From Gudongella oleilytica (GTDB lineage Bacteria; Bacillota; Clostridia; Tissierellales; Tissierellaceae): a DNA stretch of 64,000 bases. Under the pieces are notes generated by a model that saw only the letters and a list, made by a program, of their open reading frames with translations, was not told where the DNA came from and searched no databases. The stretch covers positions 2,170,001 to 2,234,000 of the forward strand of contig NZ_CP035130.1 in assembly GCF_004101785.1 (NCBI RefSeq). The letters run 5' to 3'. A program made the position numbers and the translations under genes. This document shows, piece after piece, positions 46,137 to 54,127 of the stretch; within the stretch, counting starts at the first letter, position 1; each line of letters begins with the position of its first letter.

Positions 46137-46976
46137 TTAGATACCTGCAAGTTTGCAAATAATATCCATGTCTATATTCGCTCTAACTACTTCTGCAAGC
46201 TTTTCAAGTTCTTCTTCAAGTTCATCTCGGGTCTGCGATCCATCTTCACATTTTTTTGTTTTATCTGTCAGAGTATCTTCATCTGCTATATTCAGGTCTA
46301 TGTATGGAATTATTCCTACTACAGGTATATCAATAAGTTTCTCCAGCATTTCGATCCCAGGCTCAAGTAATGATCTATCCCCTCTGAACTTGTTGAACAC
46401 AATTCCCTTTATTCTCCTTCTATCTTCATTTTCAAGGAGCATAACAGTGCCATATACAGCAGCAAACGATCCTCCCCTGTCGATGTCAGTTACAAGAAGA
46501 ACTGGAGCATCTGCAATCCTTGCCATACCCATGTTCACAATGTCATCTTTACTGAGGTTTATTTCAGCAGGACTTCCCGCTCCCTCTATTATAACTAGAT
46601 CATTAAGGCTTTCAACTTCCTTATACCTTTCTGTTATCATTTCTCTTAATACCGCTTTGTTCTTAAAATAATCGACTGAGGTCGTTTCCCCTGAGTCCTC
46701 ACCATTGATTATAAGCATAGAACTCAAATCTGAATTTGGTATAAGTAGTATTGGATTCATATTCTCGTGGGGCTCAAGACCTGCTGCCCAAGCTTGAAGT
46801 GCCTGAGCAATTGCTATGATTTTTCCGTCTTTTGTCTTGTGATATTTGCTGCTCATGTTCTGTGACTTAAATGGGTAAACCTTCATTCCATCTTGCTTGA
46901 ATATCCTGCATAAGGCTGTACATAGTATACTTTTCCCTGCAGAGGAAGTAGTCCCCTGTACCATTATTGCGCCCAT
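46137..46976 (-). CDS. cobQ: Cobyric acid synthase-like protein lacking the glutaminase domain
   Basis: A 279-residue protein; normal CobQ/CbiP has about 490-510. The ATP-binding amidotransferase half is complete: MVQGTTSSAGKSILCTALCR, YPFKSQNMSSKYHKTKDG, LVIIEGAGSPAEINL and VTDIDRGGSFAAVYGTV. After GIIPYIDLNIADEDTLTDK the glutamine-amidotransferase (GATase_3) domain with its catalytic Cys is absent, and the chain passes to a short helical tail (EELEKLAEVVRANIDMDIIC) like the normal CobQ C-terminus. It may use free ammonia or a separate glutaminase, or be inactive. GGGAGG site, and first gene behind the second cobalamin riboswitch. Confidence 0.85.
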   Translation of the reverse strand: MGAIMVQGTTSSAGKSILCTALCRIFKQDGMKVYPFKSQNMSSKYHKTKDGKIIAIAQALQAWAAGLEPHENMNPILLIPNSDLSSMLIINGEDSGETTSVDYFKNKAVLREMITERYKEVESLNDLVIIEGAGSPAEINLSKDDIVNMGMARIADAPVLLVTDIDRGGSFAAVYGTVMLLENEDRRRIKGIVFNKFRGDRSLLEPGIEMLEKLIDIPVVGIIPYIDLNIADEDTLTDKTKKCEDGSQTRDELEEELEKLAEVVRANIDMDIICKLAGI

Positions 46977-47004
46977 ATCCTAACCTCCCTTTGAGTTAAA
47001 ATAA

Positions 47005-47032
47005 AAAGCACCTATCGTAAGATAAGTGCCAA
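47005..47032 (-). terminator. Terminator after the second cobalamin aptamer
   Basis: Minus strand GCACTTATC-TTAC-GATAGGTGC followed by TTTTTATTTT, immediately before the cobQ ribosome site. Acts as the off-state of the riboswitch. Confidence 0.8.
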
Positions 47033-47082
47033 AATACTTAATTATAGACATTTCTTATCCTTCGTAAGAAAAATGACAAATC

Positions 47083-47205
47083 ATGTATCCTGACTTAGGT
47101 ATCATTGATTAACGCAGCCTTCCCAGTTGCCCAGTGGCGTATAGCATCAGCTCCTCCAATACAGTTGCGAGACAGTGCGGGATTCTCACCCGTCTTCCAT
47201 ATATT
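47083..47205 (-). promoter_or_regulatory. Cobalamin riboswitch upstream of cobQ-cbiB-cobD
   Basis: The minus strand shows the compact aptamer form: GGAAGACGGGTGAGAATCCC, GCACTGTCTCGCAACTGTAT, CGCCACTGGGCAACTGGGAA, GGCTGCGTTAATCAATGATA and AAGTCAGGATAC. The GCCACTGGGCAACTGGGAAGG block is the conserved ligand-binding core of the class. A terminator follows before cobQ. Confidence 0.92.
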
Positions 47206-47238
47206 ATTCAGTTATTGATGATTATATATTATGCAATC

Positions 47239-47863
47239 CTATTTTGCAAATATCAGACTAACGTCAGCAGTACTCAAATGATTTATTATCATAAGATCAT
47301 AAAGATTATTATTGAACTTGTTAATTATAGTTGGCGTCTCATCAAGGTCATTATACTCCTCCAGTCTTAGCATTATCTTTTTTCTTATGGTAGCAGCTGA
47401 GTATTCCTCCTTGACTGAAGCTTCCTCTATTGGGACAATCAAATCAGACTCTATTTGATGCAGGGAACAGTCTGTTTTTTCAGCAGCTTTATGTCTCCAT
47501 TCTCTCTACTCTCAAATAACCTCTGTCATTTACTATTGCACATGCCCTTTCACCAAGAAGTAATACGGCCTCATCAGGGTTCCCTTTAGCAATTACAAAT
47601 CCTATCCCTGCACTTTCAAGATCTTCTTTTACTTCCTTAAGTCCCTCCAACATAAAGCTGTAGTGTCTCAGATTAGCCTCAGGGAATCCATCAGTAAGTC
47701 CAAAGCAAACGAGAAGTGGCTTACAAAGATCATTAGCAATTTTGATAGAAAAATCAAGGGCGTGGTCAGCATTTGTTCTTTGCGAGTGCTGCATCCAATA
47801 TAGGACATAGTCTCCATCCTTATTGGTTTCATTATTTAGCTGCTTTACCCTGCTTATGTGCAT
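47239..47863 (-). pseudogene. Class II-like DNA photolyase, frameshifted and truncated
   Basis: From ATG 47863 the frame reads HISRVKQLNNETNKDGDYVL, YWMQHSQRTNADHALDFSIK and PEANLRHYSFMLEGLKEVKE, the antenna domain of class II-like photolyases. Near 47499 the frame shifts by one base (GYLRVER then WRHKAAEKTDC), and the second piece continues SLHQIESDLIVPIEEASVKE, EYSAATIRKKI. It ends after about 200 residues of an expected 440-460; the FAD-binding domain is missing. The relic runs up to the start of the cobalamin riboswitch, so its 3' part was probably lost when these sequences were joined. Confidence 0.82.
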
Positions 47864-47897
47864 ATATCTTTCCCCCAAATAATGCAACAGCTTCCTT

Positions 47898-48734
47898 CTA
47901 AAATGCTATGAGAGCTTTGAGGAAATTTATTATAGGCTCCTCAAATGCATGCACCACTTCGATCAGGATCAATAATATTACAACTATCTCAAGATATTTT
48001 GACATCCTTGAGTGCTGGAGATCTGCAATTACCTCAGCAGTATCAAGTAGTGCATCGATCTTGGCATTTAGCTTATCATATCTGTCGTCCAGCTCATATA
48101 GCTCAGCGAGTTCATCAAAGAAGATTTCAGCTTCCCTTTCCTTCCAGGTTATGGATGGTTTATCCAGCATCATGATGTAGGAAATGGTTGTATGCTTGAA
48201 TGCAAGGATCTTCCCAATGGCTGAAATTGTCTTTTTCTCGCTTGTCTTTACCTTTCCATTTCTAAGGCTGACAACGGTTCCCTCTATCTCATCGAATGCC
48301 CTGTCTATGTTTATCTCAATTATCTCTAGAGCTACAGACTTTGCAAGAACAAGAGCAGCCATGTCAACATGGAACTTCTTTATTATGCTGTTCCTGTACT
48401 CCTGAAACTCCAGCTCACTTTCCTCTGATTCGGGATCCTCTATAAGAGTGTATGTCTCAACCTCACCATAAACGATGTCTGTATTTATGCTCTTTATACT
48501 CCCTGGTATTGCCTTTATCTCCCTTACGAATTCAAGCATTTCATCTTCATCATAGTTCAGGAAAACCAGAACACCAAAATGATAAAGATAAACAGCTTTT
48601 CCTATGGTAATATCCGTCTTTACAATGAGAGGTTCTTCCCATTTAATTTTTTTTTCGATCCCAAAATGCTTCCCGATCTCTGAGACATTAAACTCACTGC
48701 AAATACCCTTGGCTGTAAACTTGTACTTCATCAT
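47898..48734 (-). CDS. RMD1/YagE (DUF155) family protein
   Basis: About 278 residues from ATG 48734. The family pattern is visible: YLYHFGVLVFLNYDEDEMLE, IIKKFHVDMAALVLAKSVAL, LRNGKVKTSEKKTISAIGKI, and FFDELAELYELDDRYDKLNA with a coiled helix (AKIDALLDTAEVIADL), ending in one transmembrane helix (LEIVVILLILIEVVHAF). Yeast RMD1/RMD8 belong here, but no bacterial function is established. It is followed by the photolyase relic at 35 bases. Confidence 0.85.
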   Translation of the reverse strand: MMKYKFTAKGICSEFNVSEIGKHFGIEKKIKWEEPLIVKTDITIGKAVYLYHFGVLVFLNYDEDEMLEFVREIKAIPGSIKSINTDIVYGEVETYTLIEDPESEESELEFQEYRNSIIKKFHVDMAALVLAKSVALEIIEINIDRAFDEIEGTVVSLRNGKVKTSEKKTISAIGKILAFKHTTISYIMMLDKPSITWKEREAEIFFDELAELYELDDRYDKLNAKIDALLDTAEVIADLQHSRMSKYLEIVVILLILIEVVHAFEEPIINFLKALIAF

Positions 48735-48821
48735 ATTATTCACTCTCTTTTCGTATGTTTACTTCAGAATATATACCCTAACGTAATCCATCTATTTCAA
48801 CATCAAGACATACATTGGAAA

Positions 48822-48843
48822 AGGAGCAGTTTGTCCTGCTCCT
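48822..48843 (-). terminator. Terminator after speE
   Basis: AGGAGCA / TGCTCCT hairpin followed on the minus strand by TTTTCC, 14 bases after the speE stop. Confidence 0.7.
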
Positions 48844-48857
48844 AAAGTTCAACCGTT

Positions 48858-49709
48858 TCAATTAGCATCCTCAAGCTGCTCAATTACATATGTTGGAAGT
48901 GCGAAGCACCCCCTATGAAGCTCTGTGTTATAGTACTTTGTCTTCAATCCAAAAGATTCCCAGATTTCTGGCTTATGATCTATTAATGGATCAAGTTCTT
49001 TGCTGGCGAAGCCGAACAGCCAGTGTCCACTGGCATAGGTAGGCATATGGAACTGGTACACCTTGCACACTGGAAATATGGCTTTAAGCTTTGAATGAGC
49101 CTTTATCATTTCTTTTGCATAGTTGGGGTAATATGGGCTCTCGTGCTGATTGATCAATATCCCCTTATCATTTAGTGCGTTGTAGCAGTCTGTATAGAAT
49201 TCTCTTGTGAAAAGTCCTTCTCCAGGCCCTATCGGATCTGTTGAATCAACCAGTATAAGGTCGTAGTAGTCTTTATTTTCCTTTACAAACTTAATACCAT
49301 CAACATAATGGTGATGCACCCTTGGATCATCTACCTTGCATGCTGTTTGAGGCAGGTATTCCCTGCACAGCTGAACAACTCTTTCATCTATTTCAACAAA
49401 ATCTATATGCTCAATATGTTTATACCTTGTAAGCTCCCTAATTGTTCCACCGTCGCCTCCGCCTATAACCATAACTCTCTTTATCTCAGGATTTACAGCT
49501 AACGGAACATGTACTATCATATCGTGATAAATGAACTCATCTTTTTCGTTTACCATCATCAAGCCGTCTAGGGTAAAAAACCTTCCAAAATCGTAGGATT
49601 CAAAAAAAGCGATCTTTTGGAATGGCGTTTCTTCAGAATATATCTGAGCTTTAACCTTTATCTTAAACTCACAGGTCTCTGTACTCTTTTCCGAAAACCA
49701 AAGCTCCAC
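48858..49709 (-). CDS. speE: Spermidine synthase
   Basis: A 283-residue aminopropyltransferase. Motifs: DGLMMVNEKDEFIYHDMIVH, the decarboxylated-SAM site VMVIGGGDGGTIREL, the catalytic Asp in LILVDSTDPIGPGEGLF, and YYNTELHRGCFALP near the end. It transfers aminopropyl from decarboxylated SAM to putrescine. GTG start with a GGAGGG site, 12 bases after speD, so the two steps are co-expressed. Confidence 0.96.
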   Translation of the reverse strand: MELWFSEKSTETCEFKIKVKAQIYSEETPFQKIAFFESYDFGRFFTLDGLMMVNEKDEFIYHDMIVHVPLAVNPEIKRVMVIGGGDGGTIRELTRYKHIEHIDFVEIDERVVQLCREYLPQTACKVDDPRVHHHYVDGIKFVKENKDYYDLILVDSTDPIGPGEGLFTREFYTDCYNALNDKGILINQHESPYYPNYAKEMIKAHSKLKAIFPVCKVYQFHMPTYASGHWLFGFASKELDPLIDHKPEIWESFGLKTKYYNTELHRGCFALPTYVIEQLEDAN

Positions 49710-49721
49710 AATATCCCTCCT

Positions 49722-50528
49722 TTAGTAGTCAATTCCGTAATTTCTCCCATAGTAGATTTCGTGCATTTCTTCGTTTAGCTTATCCAGGATCTCTCTTTTT
49801 TGCCTGCCTGTTAGGTCCTCTTCCTTGATCTCAAAAAGATAGTTATCAAGTTCAAGCTCCTTAAGCATCATCTTTGTGTGGAATATGTTCTCCTGGTAAA
49901 CATTAACGTCTATGCTGTTGTATTTATTAAGATTTTCTTTAGAGATGTAGTCCTGTATTGAATTGATTATATGGTCCTTGAAATGCTTTGTTCCATCCAG
50001 ATCTCGTGTGAAACCTCTGATCCTGTAGTCACATATTACAATATCTGAATCAAAGCTCTCAAAGAGAAAATCGAGGGCTTTTAAAGGAGATATCTGCCCA
50101 CATGTGGATACATCGAGATCTACTCTAAATGTCATAATACCCCTGTCAGGATGGTATTCGGGATAAGTATGGACGCTGATATGACTCTTATCCAGGTGTC
50201 CGATGACGTTTCTGGGACTTGCAATAACATCCCCTAAATTGCATGAAGGATCCACGCACACATCAGGAAGCTTCTCCTCTGTAATAAGAAAGTTTACACT
50301 TGCTCCCTGTGGAACGTAGTCCTGTTTTGCTATATTTAGCAGATTCGCACCAATGATCCTTGTTACTTCTGTCAGGATCTCTGTCAATCTGGTGGAGTTG
50401 TACTGCTCATCGATGTATTCGATGTATTTTTGCTTATCCTCAGGCGTTACGGCATAGCATACGTCATAAATATTGAAGCTAAGAGTCTTCGTCAAGTTAT
50501 TAAATCCATACAGTTGTAATTTTTCCAT
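49722..50528 (-). CDS. speD: S-adenosylmethionine decarboxylase proenzyme (E. coli type)
   Basis: A 268-residue class 1 SAM decarboxylase. The self-cleavage site is Lys-Ser in [16 protein letters not shown], generating the pyruvoyl group on Ser. [20 protein letters not shown] and [20 protein letters not shown] are typical of the longer E. coli-type enzyme rather than the 120-residue Bacillus type. It supplies decarboxylated SAM to SpeE. No putrescine-forming enzyme is in the window. Confidence 0.95.
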   Translation of the reverse strand: MEKLQLYGFNNLTKTLSFNIYDVCYAVTPEDKQKYIEYIDEQYNSTRLTEILTEVTRIIGANLLNIAKQDYVPQGASVNFLITEEKLPDVCVDPSCNLGDVIASPRNVIGHLDKSHISVHTYPEYHPDRGIMTFRVDLDVSTCGQISPLKALDFLFESFDSDIVICDYRIRGFTRDLDGTKHFKDHIINSIQDYISKENLNKYNSIDVNVYQENIFHTKMMLKELELDNYLFEIKEEDLTGRQKREILDKLNEEMHEIYYGRNYGIDY

Positions 50529-50607
50529 TTTCCATCCCTTTCATTCTAAAATAAATTGAAATCTATGATTATTTTACAATTTTAAGCCTGTTGTTGCAAG
50601 GATTCCG

Positions 50608-50640
50608 AATAAAAAACCGAGATGCATTAAGCTCCCGGTT
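50608..50640 (-). terminator. Terminator after class V aminotransferase gene
   Basis: Minus strand AACCGGGA ... TCTCGGTT around a GCTTAATGCA loop, followed by TTTTTATTC, 6 bases after the stop at 50647. Confidence 0.72.
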
Positions 50641-50646
50641 ATTAGT

Positions 50647-51795
50647 TTAGTATAATATTTTATTTAAAGCTCCTAATGCATAATCTACATCTTCAATTGT
50701 ATTGAAATGGGAGAAACTGAAACGCACCGTCCCTTTTGGGAATGTACCCAGGGTCTGATGAGCTGAAGGCGCACAGTGCATCCCGCACCTTGTCGCTATA
50801 CCGTATTCGCTGTAAAGCTTATAGGATATATCAGCATTATCCCTTGTTGGCACATCAATTGACACTACTCCGGTTCTATTTTTTATGTCATCTCTACCAA
50901 TTACGTGTATTAGGTCGATTTCCTTTAGTCCTGTCAGGAATCGTTCTACAAGATCTATTTCTCCTGCTCTTATGGTCTCGGTGCCTGTATCTCTGACAAA
51001 CTTTAAGGCTGCATTAAGTCCATAAATACCTGGGATATTAATGGTTCCAGCTTCAAGCTTGTCAGGCATATACTCCGGCTGGATCTCTTGATCTGATAAG
51101 CTGCCAGTACCGCCTTCAATAAATGTATCGATGGATTTCGCAAGGGACTCTGTAACAACAAATCCCCCCAAACCCTGCGGACCTAAGAGACCTTTATGCC
51201 CTGTGAAGGCAATAGCATCAGCATTAAGCCTGTTTATATCTATTTCCAGGAATCCAGCAGTCTGAGCAGTATCAATTATAAATATCAGTCCATATTCCTT
51301 ACAAATCCTGCCAACTGTCTCTATATCAAGTATAGTTCCACAGACATTTGATGCATGGGTCATGATTACAGCCTTTGTGTTTGGCTTGATAAAACCTCTA
51401 ATATCATCAGGATCCAGTTCTCCGAGGTTACTGCACTTTACCTTAGAGAAGCTTATATCCTTTTTAGATAGTGCATTCAAGGGTCTCATAACTGCATTGT
51501 GCTCCATGGAGGATACTATTGCATGATCACCAGCTTCTAATACACCTTTAATAAGTACATTGAGACTCTCAGTAACATTCTTTGTAAATACAACATTCTC
51601 AGATTTATTACTGTTGAACATTTCAGCGATAAGTTCCCTAGTCTCATAAACAATATTTTCTGCCAGAAAGGAGCTTTCGTATGCTCCTCTCCCTACATTT
51701 GCACCATTATTCAATATGTAATCACTCATAGCCTCTGCTACTCCTGGTGCCTTGGGATAGCTGGTAGCCCCATTATCAAGGTATACTCTCTTCAT
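50647..51795 (-). CDS. Class V aminotransferase / cysteine desulfurase family
   Basis: A 382-residue PLP enzyme. MKRVYLDNGATSYPKAPGV at the N-terminus, VSSMEHNAVMRPLNAL, the PLP-Asp region IDTAQTAGFLEID, and the PLP-Lys in IAFTGHKGLLGPQGLGG place it in the branch of cysteine-desulfurase-like proteins represented by E. faecalis EF2568. The C-terminal loop RCGMHCAPSAHQTLGT has the Cys expected of a sulfur or selenium carrier. It is divergent from yedE-tusA-DUF3343, which supports a role in mobilising sulfur or selenium from amino acids. GGAGG site. Confidence 0.87.
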   Translation of the reverse strand: MKRVYLDNGATSYPKAPGVAEAMSDYILNNGANVGRGAYESSFLAENIVYETRELIAEMFNSNKSENVVFTKNVTESLNVLIKGVLEAGDHAIVSSMEHNAVMRPLNALSKKDISFSKVKCSNLGELDPDDIRGFIKPNTKAVIMTHASNVCGTILDIETVGRICKEYGLIFIIDTAQTAGFLEIDINRLNADAIAFTGHKGLLGPQGLGGFVVTESLAKSIDTFIEGGTGSLSDQEIQPEYMPDKLEAGTINIPGIYGLNAALKFVRDTGTETIRAGEIDLVERFLTGLKEIDLIHVIGRDDIKNRTGVVSIDVPTRDNADISYKLYSEYGIATRCGMHCAPSAHQTLGTFPKGTVRFSFSHFNTIEDVDYALGALNKILY

Positions 51796-51985
51796 CTACT
51801 TAACCTCCTCGGGTTTTCTTACAACTTCATGCTACTATTTACTACCAGCTCCAACAATAGGTATTAGATAATTTAATGAGATTATGTTTTTTACTAAAAT
51901 TCTCAATTACAATTTGTTGCCAGGTATTGATATAATCATAACGATGTGCGTTATAAATCATATTACATATTACAGGAGGTCAAGC

Positions 51986-53056
51986 ATGAAAGGAAAAAAA
52001 GGAATCATCATTGCCGGCGGAATCGTAGGTATAATATCTGTAATGCTGGTTTATTTTGGAAACCCCTCAAATATGGGCTTTTGCATAGCCTGCTTCCTAA
52101 GAGACATTGCCGGAGGCATAGGGCTTCACAGAGCACCAGTGGTGCAGTACATAAGACCTGAGATAATTGGACTTGTTCTTGGGGCATTCTTCATCTCGCT
52201 TAAAAACAAAGAGTTCAAAACCTCAGGTGGTTCATCGCCATTTACAAGGTTCGTTCTTGGAGCTCTTGTAATGATTGGAGCGCTAATGTTCTTAGGCTGC
52301 CCTCTAAGAATGATCCTAAGACTTGCTGGTGGCGATCTTAATGCACTCGTTGGTATCGCAGGCTATGCATTTGGTATCTTCTTCGGAGTAGTATTTATGA
52401 ACAAAGGATTTTCACTCAGAAGAAGCTATAAAATGTCTGCATCTGAGGGTTACATATTCCCTGCTATAAATGTTGGACTACTGATCCTTCTGCTTTCAGG
52501 TGCCGGGTTCTTATTCTTTAGTGCTGAAGGACCAGGATCTATGCATGCTCCGATCTGGATCTCGCTTGCAGCGGGTCTTGTTGTAGGAGCACTTGCTCAA
52601 AGGCACAGACTTTGTATGGTTGGCGGAATCAGGGATCTCATGATGTTTAAGGATACCCACCTTATCTCAGGATTTATTTCCATTCTCGTATTTGCTTTTA
52701 TTGGAAACTTAGCTTTAGGTTACTTTAACCTTGGCTTTGAAGGTCAGCCAATCGCTCACACTGATGGATTATGGAACTTCCTCGGAATGGCTCTTGCAGG
52801 CTGGGGTTCAGTTCTTCTTGGTGGTTGTCCTCTAAGACAGCTTATACTTGCAGGGGAAGGTAACACTGATTCAGCAGTAACCGTTATGGGACTTGTTGCA
52901 GGAGCTGCAATTGCCCACAATTTTGGTCTGGCTTCAAGTGGAGCTGGACCTACTGCAAATGGTCAAATCGCTGTAGTTATAAGCTTCGTAATAGTACTCG
53001 CCATTTCTCTGGCAAACTCAGAGCTAACTTTCGGCAAGAGCTCACAAAAGGCTTAG
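51986..53056 (+). CDS. YedE-family (selenium/sulfur) membrane transporter
   Basis: A 356-residue protein from ATG 51986, directly after AGGAGGTCAAGC; the frame is open from 51884 but without a start site. About nine or ten helices, with the YeeE/YedE repeats: GFCIACFLRDIAG, FLGCPLRMILRLAGGDLNAL, QRHRLCMVGGIRD and LLGGCPLRQLILAGEGNTDS. The Cys residues of these repeats conduct thiosulfate or related chalcogen compounds in YeeE. The gene order yedE-tusA-DUF3343 is the one associated with selenium metabolism in clostridia, though the transported species is not shown. Confidence 0.9.
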   Translation: MKGKKGIIIAGGIVGIISVMLVYFGNPSNMGFCIACFLRDIAGGIGLHRAPVVQYIRPEIIGLVLGAFFISLKNKEFKTSGGSSPFTRFVLGALVMIGALMFLGCPLRMILRLAGGDLNALVGIAGYAFGIFFGVVFMNKGFSLRRSYKMSASEGYIFPAINVGLLILLLSGAGFLFFSAEGPGSMHAPIWISLAAGLVVGALAQRHRLCMVGGIRDLMMFKDTHLISGFISILVFAFIGNLALGYFNLGFEGQPIAHTDGLWNFLGMALAGWGSVLLGGCPLRQLILAGEGNTDSAVTVMGLVAGAAIAHNFGLASSGAGPTANGQIAVVISFVIVLAISLANSELTFGKSSQKA

Positions 53057-53082
53057 ATATTTTTAGAAGGGAGTGGAAATAT

Positions 53083-53289
53083 ATGGATAAAATAGATGCA
53101 AGAGGAATGTCTTGCCCTCAGCCCGTGCTTATGACTAAAAATGCAATTAAAAGCTTGCCTGCCGAAGTAGAGGTGCTCGTGGATAATGAGACCGCAAGGG
53201 GGAATGTTGAAAGATTTTTAAGCAGCTCTGGGTATAGAGTTTCAATTACTGAAATGGAAGATGAATTTTTATTGAAGGGAACTAAATAG
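53083..53289 (+). CDS. TusA/YedF-like sulfur carrier
   Basis: A 68-residue SirA/TusA-fold protein with the catalytic CPxP motif in DARGMSCPQPVLMTKNAI. Family members accept persulfide on this Cys and hand sulfur (or selenium) to partners. It follows yedE by 26 bases and precedes DUF3343 by one base, as in longer YedF-type clusters. GAAGGGAG site. Confidence 0.92.
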   Translation: MDKIDARGMSCPQPVLMTKNAIKSLPAEVEVLVDNETARGNVERFLSSSGYRVSITEMEDEFLLKGTK

Positions 53290-53290
53290 A

Positions 53291-53530
53291 ATGTATAGCT
53301 ATTTGGCAATCTTCTTCACACACTCAGGTGCTATAAAGTTTCAGAGAAAGCTTGATAAGTCTGGAATTAAATGCAAATTACTTCCAGTTCCGAGGACTCT
53401 AAGCTCAAATTGCGGTATAGGAGCCAGTTTTGAGTCTAATGACTACGAGGTATTCCTGGATGAGGAGATAGAAAAGATATTCCGTATTGAAGATGAAAAA
53501 TTTTTACTTCAATATGAGGTAAACGATTAA
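53291..53530 (+). CDS. DUF3343 protein
   Basis: A 79-residue protein: YLAIFFTHSGAIKFQRKLDK, LLPVPRTLSSNCGIGASFES. The single Cys in SSNCGIG is the conserved residue of DUF3343 (putative Se/S-binding protein). It is almost always next to TusA or YedF and class V aminotransferases. Translationally coupled to tusA (1 base apart). A strong terminator closes the operon. Confidence 0.88.
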   Translation: MYSYLAIFFTHSGAIKFQRKLDKSGIKCKLLPVPRTLSSNCGIGASFESNDYEVFLDEEIEKIFRIEDEKFLLQYEVND

Positions 53531-53534
53531 ACAG

Positions 53535-53560
53535 GAAAACAGCCCGATCGGGCTGTTTTC
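53535..53560. terminator. Terminator after DUF3343 gene
   Basis: Perfect inverted repeat GAAAACAGCCCGA / TCGGGCTGTTTTC, between the DUF3343 gene and the convergent second DUF2680 gene. Confidence 0.88.
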
Positions 53561-53570
53561 TGATTTTTGA

Positions 53571-54032
53571 TTAGTTTCCGTTAATGTTGAATCCTCTTCT
53601 CATCATTCCGCCCTGACCAAGATCTTTTTGTCCGCCAAAGCCACCACGGAAGCCTTCACCATCTCTGTTACCGAATAATCCGGTGCCCTGCATTGCTCTT
53701 ATTTGTGTTCCGTCACATACTTCAAGCTTAGCTAAGATCTCATCCGCTCTTTCCTGAGTCAGCTTTCCAAGCCCAACCATTTCATTAAGCATAGCTTTTT
53801 TCGCTTCCAGCATTTCCTCCCTGAATTTAACGTAGAAAGACTCACCTTCAGCTTGTGCAAGCTCCCCAAACCTATTGTTTTGCTCATTCCTATAAGCATA
53901 TGCCTCCTGCTCGGTCATTCCCTTCATTTCTCCAAATGTCTTTGCTGGACTCCAGCTTGCTTCGGCAAAGGCAACACTCATTGAGCCTAAAAGCATAACT
54001 GCGACTGCTAAAACTACTACTGACTTTTTCAT
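53571..54032 (-). CDS. Exported DUF2680 protein, second copy
   Basis: A 153-residue secreted protein and paralogue of the one at 39700. The signal peptide MKKSVVVLAVAVMLLGSM is nearly the same. Then NNRFGELAQAEGESFYVKF, MLNEMVGLGKLTQERADEIL, EVCDGTQ...MQGTGLFGNRDG and a Gly/Met-rich tail. Its promoter lies 95 bases from the histidine kinase gene on the same strand, so it may be the output, or a sensor accessory, of that two-component system. Confidence 0.85.
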   Translation of the reverse strand: MKKSVVVLAVAVMLLGSMSVAFAEASWSPAKTFGEMKGMTEQEAYAYRNEQNNRFGELAQAEGESFYVKFREEMLEAKKAMLNEMVGLGKLTQERADEILAKLEVCDGTQIRAMQGTGLFGNRDGEGFRGGFGGQKDLGQGGMMRRGFNINGN

Positions 54033-54127
54033 CTCAACACACTCCTTATTCTTATCTTTATCTGATGCTTAAAGTATATAAAAGAGTTATGTTGGAATTG
54101 TGATGAAAATATATATTTTTTGTTAGA

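Noticed and set aside
51884-51985. Longer N-terminus of the YedE protein
   Set aside because: No start site or homology; the ATG at 51986 has an ideal AGGAGGT.
53118-53309. Antisense reading frames of 60-140 codons inside most genes
   Set aside because: They mirror strongly supported genes, have no ribosome sites and no recognisable domains.
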